Shown: piece after piece, positions 1-5,459 of the stretch
Numbering within the stretch: position 1 is the stretch's first letter
How the letters are laid out: every line of letters starts with the position of its first letter
Origin: Xanthobacteraceae bacterium
Lineage (GTDB): Bacteria; Pseudomonadota; Alphaproteobacteria; Rhizobiales; Xanthobacteraceae
Assembly: GCA_030043175.1 (NCBI GenBank)
Contig: JASHYD010000203.1
Span: forward strand, 1-5,564
Direction: 5' to 3'
DNA length: 5,564 nucleotides
Translations under genes and position numbers: made by a program
The notes under the pieces: model-generated
The model's input: only the letters and a program-made list of their open reading frames with translations
Database searches by the model: none
What the model was told of the DNA's origin: nothing

Positions 1-365
1 CTCCGCTCCTGCGACATGCCTATTTCGTGGCTCAATCACAAACCCCACGCAATTGCTGTGTACGCTTCGTGGCCGGCGTTACCGTCGGCTCACGCAACAC
101 TCGCTACCGGGCGGCCCGCTACGGCCTTACCCGCGCCGGTCTTTCACCGGCTGGACTGCACCAGCTTTTGTTGGCGCCTTCGGAAATCCAGGCTAGATGG
201 ACGATTGTTTGAGCGATCTGCGGTCGTATGCCGCTAATGATGCAGTCCGCGCCCTTGCCTGCCGGCGTTCCGTTTTGGCGATATTCTCGGCACTGCCACG
301 AGCATCGTCGGGCTGGTGGGCGGGGCGTCAGAATGCGTGCTAACACCGGCCTCAGGCGCGGGTCG
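1..365. other. Stretch without a convincing gene
   Basis: All frames here give arginine-, alanine- and proline-rich translations without a ribosome binding site or recognisable domain. One plus-strand frame (about 3-212, read from before the window edge) has G/C-biased third positions and contains RYGLTRAG, which faintly resembles the RITDAG end of the small winged-helix family found later in this window. It lacks the rest of that domain. It could be the tail of a gene that starts left of the window or a remnant, but I would not annotate it as a gene. Confidence 0.5.
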
Positions 366-587
366 CTAGTGCGATGGTGCCGAACCAGTCGTTGCTGGCG
401 GGCTCGATTGGGCCTTCTTCTGATAATCACCCCAACCCCAGCTATGTCCGATAATCCCCCCTACCAGAAGCCCGAGTGCGGTCATGGCCGCCGTCAGCCA
501 TGTCCACAATCCGGTTTGGTCAGACGATTGTCCGTTAGACCCTTGGATGCCGTAACGACGCGAGCGATCGTCGTATGGATCAGACAT
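366..587 (-). CDS. Small single-span membrane protein, uncharacterised
   Basis: A 73-aa protein with three parts. The N-terminus (residues 1-26) is polar, with acidic and basic residues and Gly, Ser and Gln. One hydrophobic segment (about 27-49, LWTWLTAAMTALGLLVGG onward) ends in a Trp/Gly-rich edge (HSWGWG). The C-terminal tail (about 54-73) is polar and rich in Ser, Pro and Thr. It has no cleavable signal peptide, so it is probably anchored in the inner membrane by one helix. The start is supported by a strong Shine-Dalgarno GAAGGA (plus-strand positions 597-602) 9 nt before the ATG. It lies 52 bp downstream of another minus-strand gene (640-924) and may share its transcript. I do not recognise a named family, and the function is unknown. 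The plus-strand frame covering the same bases is an Arg/Pro-rich shadow. Confidence 0.8.
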   Translation of the reverse strand: MSDPYDDRSRRYGIQGSNGQSSDQTGLWTWLTAAMTALGLLVGGIIGHSWGWGDYQKKAQSSPPATTGSAPSH

Positions 588-639
588 GGATTTCGTTCCT
601 TCTTAGTTGAAGACTTCGTTGACCGAATAGTGCGCCGGT

Positions 640-924
640 CTAATCCGGCGAGCTGCGCTCCTCCGCGGAACACGATGCACCGTCGCTCGGCGGTAGCGGC
701 GACTTGAGCGCCCACGGCTGTGTGAAGCCGCGCGCGGCTGCAAACCAAGGTTGCCAGGCGCAATGAATGGCCTGCTGCGTCCACAACCCGGCGGTTTCAA
801 ACGAACCAACAAAGGCCTCGACTGGCGCTATTGCGATGAGACTCTCCTCGGTGCCGTCCTCGACCGCTATCGCGTCCATCTCTGCGGCATCTTTGTCACC
901 GTGGCCTGCGTTGAATTCCGGCAT
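640..924 (-). CDS. Uncharacterised 94-aa protein
   Basis: A 94-aa frame with coding-like codon choice. The N-terminal third is acidic (MPEFNAGHGDKDAAEMDA onward, then a Glu/Asp-rich stretch). The middle is aromatic, with Trp and Phe in the region FETAGLWTQQAIHCAWQPWF. The C-terminus is Pro/Ser-rich, and there is no signal peptide or membrane span. The frame is open back to 1038, but the internal ATG at 924-922 has a GGAGA Shine-Dalgarno 6 nt upstream, and the residues before it are Arg-rich and unconvincing, so I chose this start. It may be cotranscribed with the small membrane protein downstream at 366-587. I do not recognise the family. The size, amphipathic middle and acidic head could suit a small accessory or phasin-like protein, but that is only a guess. 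Confidence 0.6.
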   Translation of the reverse strand: MPEFNAGHGDKDAAEMDAIAVEDGTEESLIAIAPVEAFVGSFETAGLWTQQAIHCAWQPWFAAARGFTQPWALKSPLPPSDGASCSAEERSSPD

Positions 925-1392
925 CCGCCGTCTCCATCTCGGTACCGACCGCCACCGACGTGAACCAGGCAATGAAGACAAATCAATCACTCTTCTGTTC
1001 CCTCGTTTAGTGGTCCCGACGGGGCAGCCAATGGGCACGCAACCATGTGCTGACCAGCGGACGAAAGGCTCAGCTGATCAGCCGGCTGCTCCGTCGGGAT
1101 ACCGGCGCTCCGCAAGGCCAACAGCGAGGGTCGCCCATCGGTTCCTGACGGGCCATTTTGGTCGTTTCACAAGCACGTCGAATAAAATGGCCCGCGAACA
1201 TTCATCACTCTGACCGAGGTCTGGCCGGACACGAGTCATGACTAGGGGGTTTGCCGGTCCGGCGCACATCAGAGCTATTAACGGCCTTCCCGCAACCTCA
1301 TCAGCTCGTCGGCTTCGAAGTGGTGCGGCGCAAGGCGATCTGCCGGCAAGTGCCACCGAGCCGGCGATCCCGATCGCGGCGACAAGCACAAG
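925..1392. other. Intergenic stretch with possible gene debris
   Basis: No intact gene is visible. A plus-strand frame at 1047-1148 reads a short segment including GRKAQLISRLLRRDTGA. The next frame over then gives VAHRFLTGHFG before stopping at 1213. Together they faintly recall the order of motifs in DUF3489 proteins (KQ-LI-LLRR-xGAT, then RGFLSG), but the distance between the two motifs is too short and a frame change is needed. The long minus-strand frame at 1078-1461 has no ribosome binding site and its composition looks like a shadow. Confidence 0.4.
931..935 (-). promoter_or_regulatory. Ribosome binding site deciding the start of the 94-aa gene
   Basis: GGAGA read on the minus strand, 6 nt before the ATG at 924-922. 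It favours this internal start over the upstream in-frame starts near 1038, which have no comparable site. Confidence 0.55.
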
Positions 1393-1569
1393 ATGCTCGG
1401 CGATGTCGACGCGGTCGATCTGAACCGCTGGGATGTCGAGACCCGAAAGATCGCTCGTCATCCACTACTTCAGGCGCTCAGCCGACAGCGCTACATGATC
1501 GAAGGCGCGACCGAGAATGCCGCCGTTGTGCAGGCGCTGATCGGCAATCTCATCGAACGCGCGGCTTGA
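1393..1569 (+). CDS. Short coding-like frame, uncharacterised (possibly the C-terminus of a decayed gene)
   Basis: A 58-codon frame starting at ATG 1393. It contains VDAVDLNRWDVETRKIARHP, then LLQALSRQRYMIEGATEN and VVQALIGNLIERAA before TGA. The sequence alternates charged and aliphatic residues as in a folded helical protein, and third positions are G/C-rich. There is no Shine-Dalgarno before ATG 1393, and the same frame stays open back to 1282 with less convincing composition. It may therefore be the 3' part of a gene whose 5' part has been lost or frameshifted. The frames on both strands that overlap it are compositionally poor. Family not recognised. Confidence 0.45.
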   Translation: MLGDVDAVDLNRWDVETRKIARHPLLQALSRQRYMIEGATENAAVVQALIGNLIERAA

Positions 1570-1611
1570 TCCGGATGTGCCGCGGCTGTTTATCATCATG
1601 AGCGCCCGTAG

Positions 1612-1797
1612 GGCTATCGCTACGGGGACAAACAGGCCTACCGCTGTCGGTACGGATACGAGGGATACAAGTACGGCCAGCGGTATTACGCCCGTCAAAG
1701 CACGATCGACGAACAAAGGCGCACGTCGAGGCGGCTCTCCGGTATTCACCATCGGCGCCCAGTGCGTCATCAGCGAAGCGGACGGCTGTCCATTTGA
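1612..1797 (+). pseudogene. Tyrosine-rich coding remnant without a start
   Basis: An open frame follows an in-frame TAG at 1609-1611 and ends at TGA 1795-1797. Its first half is Tyr/Gly/Arg-rich (GYRYGDKQAYRCRYGYEG, then YKYGQRYY). The codons just before the TAG (VYHHERP, from about 1588) have similar character, so the TAG may be a disabling stop inside an older gene. Short secreted Tyr/Gly/Arg-rich proteins of this look are common in bradyrhizobia (recollection only). The minus strand reads a hydrophobic, membrane-like stretch here, but that is expected when Tyr (TAC) and Gly (GGC) codons are read backwards as Val and Ala, and its third positions are A-rich. There is no start codon or ribosome binding site. 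Confidence 0.35.
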
Positions 1798-1824
1798 CGC
1801 AAGTCGCCTCGAAACACCGGATGG

Positions 1825-2080
1825 ATGAGACGGTTTATGTGGTCGGGCTGGTCGGGAGACGCCATAGGACTGATCGTGCAGATCCCGATTCCATTCAATG
1901 AGAGGCCTGACTGGAGACGGCGCCTACGGGCCTACCTGCTTGATTTCGACGCCCGTCTCAATTCCGGAATATTTCGCAGTGGCCGGATGGCGTGCGAGGG
2001 GCTTCGAGCGATTCCGCGACTTTATGGATCGTTTCCGCGTGACCGGCTGGCGCCGCTGGCTGGTGGTGGAGCCGGCATAA
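1825..2080 (+). pseudogene. Frameshifted, truncated N-terminus resembling a class A penicillin-binding protein (transglycosylase)
   Basis: ATG 1825 opens a frame with MRRFMWSGWSGDAIGLIVQI and then a segment including PIPFNERPDWRRRLRAYLLD and FDARLNSGIFRSGR, to 1986. Dropping one base (A1987) moves into the next frame, which continues smoothly as WRARGFERFRDFMDRFRVTG and WRRWLVVEP, ending at TAA 2078-2080. From memory, bradyrhizobial PBP1A-type proteins begin with this kind of sequence: a short hydrophobic start, VQIPIPFNE, a Trp/Arg-rich stretch, FMDRF, GWRRW and VVEP. The signal-anchor helix, glycosyltransferase and transpeptidase domains follow. None of those is present: similarity stops after VVEP. 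An intact protein would polymerise glycan strands and crosslink peptidoglycan; this piece cannot. The single-base shift and abrupt loss of the rest mark a dead fragment. The family call is from recollection; the frameshift join is visible directly. Confidence 0.55.
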
Positions 2081-2278
2081 AGCACCCTCCCGACGAAGCC
2101 GCGGCCGTCAACGCGATGGCGAGCGGATGACAGCCGCGGCTTGGCGGCCGTCCGTTCCTGCAACGACGGCTGCATTTGCCCACCTTGCGATCTGCGCAAG
2201 CTGCGACGCCGGTCTCTCGTCTCGCCTTTGGACAGCAGAGCTTAGCGCGCCGGCACTGGTTCACAGGTTCGCCGCTCG

Positions 2279-2509
2279 TCAACCTTCGAGCGCCCGTCGA
2301 CCGGCGTCAGTGATCCTGACGCGGCCGAGGGACCGGTTCTCGCGTTGGGTCGTTGCAAGTCCGGCGCGGATAAGGGGCACTAACGTTTTGCGTGTAAAGC
2401 CGTTAGCGAACATCATTGCTTCGCTCGCACCGAACGGACTGCTGGCAAGTAATTGGAGTGCCCGGAGCTGTTCCGGACCGAGATAACGCTTTCGAGGAGG
2501 AACCGACAT
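2279..2509 (-). CDS. Small winged-helix-like protein, tandem copy 1 (short wing)
   Basis: A 76-aa basic protein of the same family as those at 2612-2887 and 4762-5034. The order is: basic head (MSVPPRKRYLGPEQ), a helix ending ALQLLASS, a second helical part with FANGFTRKTLVPLIRAGLAT, then RVRITDAGRRALEG at the C-terminus. Helix, recognition-like helix, beta-wing and the terminal RITDAGRRALE resemble winged-helix DNA-binding domains of the MarR/PadR kind, so a DNA-binding role is inferred. I set the start at ATG 2509 because it aligns residue for residue with the copy at 4762 (27 residues from Met to the Gly after LLASS). The frame is open to a TTG at 2551, and neither start has a clear Shine-Dalgarno. 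Between GLAT and ITDAG it has 12 residues, against 19-20 in the other two copies, so the wing is about 7 residues shorter. It may be degraded or altered in function. Confidence 0.65.
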   Translation of the reverse strand: MSVPPRKRYLGPEQLRALQLLASSPFGASEAMMFANGFTRKTLVPLIRAGLATTQRENRSLGRVRITDAGRRALEG

Positions 2510-2611
2510 CCAAGACAACTCGACGAACGACTTAGGCAAATCGATCAACAAAGAAACGCCTACAGATACGGAGCATCTGCCGCCGATATCTCACGCCCGC
2601 GCAAGCGCGGC

Positions 2612-2887
2612 CTACCTTTCAAGCGACATCCGGCCAGCCTCCGTGATGCGGATGCGCTCAACCAAGAGGGTCACACCTTGTCGCGCCATCGCGGGCTCGG
2701 TCACGACAGTCGCGAGCTTGGAGAGCACAAGGCTGGAGAGCAACGCCACGGAGAAGCCGTGCGCTAAAAGGAAGTGCTCGGTCAGACCGCGCGGGGTACC
2801 GGCAAGCTTTTTGAGGGCTCGGCGTCGTTCGCGACTGAAACGACATGTCGAGGATATGGAAGGCCTCTTGCGGCGGCTTTGGACCAT
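2612..2887 (-). CDS. Small winged-helix-like protein, tandem copy 2 (diverged)
   Basis: A 91-aa member of the same small family, 102 bp upstream of the copy at 2279-2509 and in the same orientation, so probably a tandem duplicate. It has a longer basic head (SRRKRPSI onward), then RRALKKLAGTPRGLTEHFLL, AHGFSVALLSSLV, SKLAT, a full-length wing and ERIRITEAGRMSLER. The hallmarks AHGF, LAT and RITEAG are kept. The usual GLAT is KLAT and the terminal RRALE is RMSLE, so it is the most diverged copy. No good Shine-Dalgarno precedes ATG 2887. The extra residues near the N-terminus relative to the other copies could mean that translation really starts elsewhere or that the 5' end has changed. A DNA-binding role is inferred from the fold pattern only. 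Confidence 0.6.
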   Translation of the reverse strand: MVQSRRKRPSISSTCRFSRERRRALKKLAGTPRGLTEHFLLAHGFSVALLSSLVLSKLATVVTEPAMARQGVTLLVERIRITEAGRMSLER

Positions 2888-3156
2888 ATGATCGCCCGAT
2901 CAAGTTGGCTCCCCCAGTCCCTTGGTGGAGTATGGTAGCACGAGGAACTGACCAGGCGTTGGGCCGAAAAGTGGCGATCAACCGGTATTACTGGGAGAGG
3001 CACATACCCGATGATGGTGCTCTGATGGATCACCTATTCATTGCGTCGCTGCTTCCAACACCTGATAGATGCGTTAGGACGGCACTTTTTCGTCCGCCGT
3101 GCGGTACGGTTGCCACGTTCGCGGCAGCTCCGCAACGGCGCCGGTATTTGAATAAG
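2888..3156. other. Gap without a convincing gene
   Basis: The plus-strand frame that crosses this gap (2845-3564) is the longest in the window, but here its codons end in A or T as often as in G or C, and elsewhere it is antisense to better frames. The minus strand is broken by stops. A small inverted repeat (GGACG at 3077-3081, CGTCC at 3091-3095) has its T-run in the loop and not after the stem, so it is not a typical terminator. Confidence 0.4.
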
Positions 3157-3556
3157 TTATCCAATATACGGCGTCTGGGTGCGCCCGCTGATAGCCCGGA
3201 CGACGGTGGCGGCTACTTGGGCGCCGCGGACACGCGCCAGCGGGCTTTACTGCGGTCTCTCAGTTGCCAACGTCGCGGCTTTGATATCCGACTCCTTCGT
3301 CAGCCTATCGAATGCCGCTCGGCTGGCCTCGGACATTGGTTCGTACGGCACTCGCAATCGGGAGAACGGTCGGCCGGCTTTGGTGGCGTTCTGTTCGGCC
3401 TCGAATGCCATAAGCAACGCCTCGGCGTCTTCCAACATTGCGCCCCTCAAAGATCGCCGTGGCCGAAGCTGCGGCTGTCACCGGTATGGCCAGCGGATCG
3501 CAGTTCTTCTGGAGATAGACCAAGTCACGATCGTTATGCTTGCTCTTCGACGGCAA
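3157..3556 (-). pseudogene. Broken gene, family unknown: frame change near 3440 and in-frame stop at 3247
   Basis: Reading the minus strand from a TTG at 3556, preceded by AGGAG 11 nt upstream, one frame looks coding: PSKSKHNDRDLVYLQKNCDP, then an Ala/Thr-rich part ending IFEG near 3440. The coding character then moves to another frame, which from ATG 3438 reads MLEDAEALLMAFEAEQNATK, GRPFSRLRVPYEPMSEASRA and FDRLTKESDIKAATLATERP to TAA 3247-3249. The same frame continues past this stop with a plausible stretch (VRGAQVAATVVRAISGRTQT) to TAA 3157-3159. The simplest reading is one gene of about 130 codons broken by a frameshift and a nonsense codon. The alternative is a separate 63-aa gene at 3247-3438 with a GAGGGG ribosome binding site 4 nt before ATG 3438, overlapping an upstream frame. 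I recognise no domain. The large plus-strand frame over the same bases is its shadow. Confidence 0.4.
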
Positions 3557-3936
3557 GTAAGTGATTTCTCCTGGGAACGATCAGTCCCAGATTTACCCAA
3601 TGCTTCTAATTAATAGGGTGACCCATGTTCATACTTGTCGTTCCAACCGCCCGATTGTCCTGGCTGACGATAACCCCACGCCCTTTAGAAACCAGAGAGC
3701 ATTGTGAGGTGCTGGCAAAGCCACCACGCCGTCCATCGTCACGACGGAATGCTGGGACCCCAGCGATGCGCCGTAGATAACAAAGGCAGCCTCGCCCAGA
3801 AAGGGCGCTGGACGGCGTCCCCCGCGGCCTCAAGGGGCGTCAGTTGTCCGGTGCGAAACCACCCTGGCTCGCGCCACCGCCGCAGTGTGGTTTTTAACGA
3901 GCAGGCGCAGCGCATCGAGGATCGCACCTTCTGTGA
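3557..3936. other. Stretch with only possible coding debris
   Basis: No intact gene is visible. On the minus strand, the frame open from 3829 to about 3626 includes GEAAFVIYGASLGSQ. That looks like folded beta-sheet protein and faintly recalls FG-GAP repeats (GxAYVVFG), but it has no start with a ribosome binding site and only this one motif. On the plus strand a 51-codon frame from ATG 3625 (MFILVVPTARLSWL onward) has a GGGTGA just upstream, but it turns Arg/Pro-rich and resembles a shadow. Confidence 0.4.
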
Positions 3937-4101
3937 AGACGTTTGCCCGACACCCAGTTTGCCACGGTGCGATTCTTCGACCCCGGATTCTTTCTCGAGC
4001 TGCGAATCCTTCGCAACGAGCTGCATCGCCTCGGAGTTGAGGTCGGGACGTCTTCTGTTTCGCAGCAGGCGTGGCAAGATACCGCCTACAGAATGACGTA
4101 G
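3937..4101 (+). pseudogene. Orphan C-terminal coding stretch upstream of the secreted protein gene
   Basis: After an in-frame TGA at 3934-3936 the frame stays open for 54 codons to TAG 4099-4101. Its translation looks like real protein: DTQFATVRFFDPGFFLELRI, then LRNELHRLGVEVG and a tail with SQQAWQDTAYRMT. Third positions are strongly G/C-biased. There is no start codon with a ribosome binding site. Just upstream a different frame (about 3896-3950) reads NEQAQRIEDRTFCEDVCP, which could be the preceding part, joined through a one-step frameshift near 3950. The stop is 15 nt before the ATG of the secreted protein at 4117, so the two may once have been adjacent genes of one transcript. Family not recognised. 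Confidence 0.35.
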
Positions 4102-4116
4102 CAGGGAGAGTTCGCG

Positions 4117-4467
4117 ATGAACGGCCCGCGCATCGTCGGTACGGCCGCTTTCTTGCTTCTGCCGCAGATCAACAGTGCCAATGCCGCTGGCACATATGAC
4201 GGCGAATGGACCGGTGCCGCGACATCAATCGGTGACCGATGCAAGCCAGCAGTTGTTAAGCTCACGGTCGAAGGCAACGTCGTGGTAGGCCAAGCAAGGT
4301 TCGAGCGCGACGCCCCTCACATCAATGGAACCGTCGGTGCAGACGGCGCATTTGGGGCGACCATAGGCTTTCAGCATTTCAAGGGACAATTCGGCGGGGA
4401 TCGATTCGACGGGACCTTCAAGACCTCCGATTGCGAATGGAAGGCTCTTCTCAGGCGCACGAGGTAA
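4117..4467 (+). CDS. Small secreted protein with signal peptide and probable disulfide
   Basis: A 116-aa protein. Residues 1-23 form a signal peptide (basic Arg5, hydrophobic VGTAAFLLL core, cleavage probably after SANA). The mature part starts with GTYDGEWTG and alternates short beta-strand-like stretches: CKPAVVKLTVEGNVVVGQAR, INGTVGADGAFGATIG, FKGQFGGDRFDGTFKTSDCE, ending in basic RRTR. Cys42 and Cys106 are the only cysteines and could form a disulfide in the periplasm or outside the cell. The YDG-W start, repeated GxV/DGA/FxG pattern and terminal C-W match a type of short exported protein that is frequent in bradyrhizobia and of unknown function (recollection). The start is well supported: GGGAGAG at 4104-4110, 6 nt before the ATG. 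It is one of the best preserved genes in the window. Confidence 0.85.
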   Translation: MNGPRIVGTAAFLLLPQINSANAAGTYDGEWTGAATSIGDRCKPAVVKLTVEGNVVVGQARFERDAPHINGTVGADGAFGATIGFQHFKGQFGGDRFDGTFKTSDCEWKALLRRTR

Positions 4468-4761
4468 CGCCTTTGCGCGCAATCACGCGGACGCTGTGTA
4501 TACGGCTCGGCACCGAACCGGTCGGATCGCGCCCGCAACCAGCGCCGGTCATATCGTAGTTGACTTTCTTCGTCCCGCGGCCGGGCGATTGAGCGACGTG
4601 TCCTCTCTGCGACACTCTTACGTCGTTCCGGGGTCACGTTTCGGCCTACGGAATGCCAAATGACCTTCTCTTGATGTCTTCTGCGTGCGGCTCCATGTGT
4701 GATGAGCATCGTATGCAGACCTCGGTCTCCTAAGATAATCAATCTATGAAGGGGGCCAAAA
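4468..4761. other. Intergenic region before the third winged-helix-like gene
   Basis: Both strands carry open frames, but they are Arg-rich and lack ribosome binding sites. The long minus-strand frame (4371-4742) has a start-less look and is antisense to the end of the secreted protein gene. A GATAAT at 4734-4739 could be a -10 element for the gene at 4762, but no -35 match lies at the usual distance, so no promoter is called. Confidence 0.4.
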
Positions 4762-5034
4762 ATGAAGCGGACCCCTCGAAGGCGTCGTCTCAGCGCGCAA
4801 CGGCGCCACGTGCTTCAATTGCTTGCCAGCAGTCAGAGCGGAATTACGGAGACGCTCCTGTTTGCACACGGCGTCACACTTCACATGCTAGCCCGCCTCC
4901 TTCGCAGCGGGCTCGCAACAGTCCAGCCCGAGATTATAGAGTCTGGGGACCAGACGATCGAAATTGGCCGCATCACGATCACGGACGCCGGCCGGCGGGC
5001 GCTTGAAACGTCGCATTGGCCAGAAATCCAATGA
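4762..5034 (+). CDS. Small winged-helix-like protein, best preserved copy
   Basis: A 90-aa basic protein. It has a very basic head (MKRTPRRRRLSAQRR), a first helix with HVLQLLASS, then GITETLLFAHGVTLHMLARL and LRSGLAT, a wing with PEIIESGDQTIEIGR, then ITITDAGRRALE and a short tail. The helix, helix-turn-helix and beta-wing order, with ITDAGRRALE after the wing, fits a minimal winged-helix DNA-binding domain without a separate effector domain. Regulation of transcription is inferred, not shown. AAGGGGG at 4749-4755 lies 6 nt before the ATG, a good ribosome binding site; the ATG at 4746 in another frame is a decoy. It aligns along its whole length with the tandem pair at 2279-2509 and 2612-2887, and by eye about half its residues match the first of these. 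Multi-copy hypothetical proteins with this signature are familiar from bradyrhizobia (recollection). Confidence 0.8.
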   Translation: MKRTPRRRRLSAQRRHVLQLLASSQSGITETLLFAHGVTLHMLARLLRSGLATVQPEIIESGDQTIEIGRITITDAGRRALETSHWPEIQ

Positions 5035-5167
5035 GCCCCTCGTTTCCGGAACAGCCTGACGCTGGACTCAACCGTTAGGTTGGTGTGCTGAGCCCTCACG
5101 TGTGTAGTTCGTCAGGTGACCGGATGGATTGATCGGGGCACGAGAGCCGCTTTGAGCGCGGGGTTGG

Positions 5168-5381
5168 CTAGTCCGATTTGCGGAGCGCGGCCTCTAGCAA
5201 ACGAGGGGGGGCACGCTCCCCAAGTCTTGCCGCTGCGATAATACGTCCGGCGATCACTTCACGCGCCAATTCGGGCTATGGGTGTCGCCTAACGTTTCGC
5301 GGCAGCATCTAATACTTCACTCATCGCGGCAATTGCCTCAGGCTCGAACGCTCCGGGTAGTGCAAGAGTACGAATCGGCAT
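5168..5381 (-). pseudogene. Frameshifted small gene of a rhizobial uncharacterised family
   Basis: From ATG 5381-5379 (GGGGAAG lies 8 nt upstream) the frame reads MPIRTLALPGAFEPEAIAAM and SEVLDAAAKR, then stops at TAG 5289-5291. From about 5275 another minus-strand frame gives PELAREVIAGRIIAAARLGE and R-PPRLLEAALRKSD, ending at TAG 5168-5170. Joined, the two halves make a protein of about 70 residues matching a small family I recall from rhizobia: a short start like M-IRTL-LPGAFDPE, a helix, then REVIA-RIIAAA--GERDP-RL---AL. The frame change lies within 5276-5288, where two missing bases would restore an open frame (GDTHSP). A run of seven C on this strand (5205-5211) falls where the family usually has DP. 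Function unknown. It is inactive as a full-length protein unless recoded. Confidence 0.55.
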
Positions 5382-5459
5382 GACCGCTACTTCCCCAAAT
5401 GCGGCAGGTACTTGTGCGCTAGCTAGATCGTACCGGAAGCCGGTTACTGATGATTATTA

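Noticed and set aside
3..212. Possible fourth copy of the winged-helix-like family (RYGLTRAG)
   Set aside because: Only a handful of residues fit the terminal motif; the helices and the GLAT motif are missing.
228..707. 159-codon plus-strand frame
   Set aside because: Antisense to the well-supported membrane protein at 366-587; Arg/Pro-rich and without a credible start.
1078..1461. 127-codon minus-strand frame
   Set aside because: No ribosome binding site or domain, and it overlaps the more protein-like plus-strand frame at 1393-1569.
1465..1770. Minus-strand frame with an apparent transmembrane segment
   Set aside because: The hydrophobic Val/Ala stretch is what Tyr and Gly codons give when read backwards, and its third positions are A-rich, unlike the credible genes here.
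2022..2100. Minus-strand GGGAGGGTGCTTTATG that looks like a ribosome binding site and start
   Set aside because: It leads to an 18-residue Pro/Ala-rich frame antisense to the penicillin-binding-protein-like fragment, most likely chance.
2845..3564. Longest open frame in the window, 239 codons on the plus strand
   Set aside because: No ribosome binding site, Arg/Ser/Pro/Gly-rich translation without domains, antisense at its start to the winged-helix-like gene and over much of its length to a better minus-strand frame.
3629..3829. FG-GAP-like motif GEAAFVIYG on the minus strand
   Set aside because: A single short motif in a frame without a start and without the calcium-binding DxNxDG part of the repeat; too weak to name.
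3704..4096. 130-codon plus-strand frame and 112-codon minus-strand frame over the same region
   Set aside because: Neither has a ribosome binding site or domain. Only short parts look coding, and the better signal from 3937 on is in a different plus-strand frame.
5069..5082. Hairpin CAACC-GTTA-GGTTG after the gene at 4762-5034
   Set aside because: The stem is only five base pairs and no T-run follows, so it does not qualify as an intrinsic terminator.
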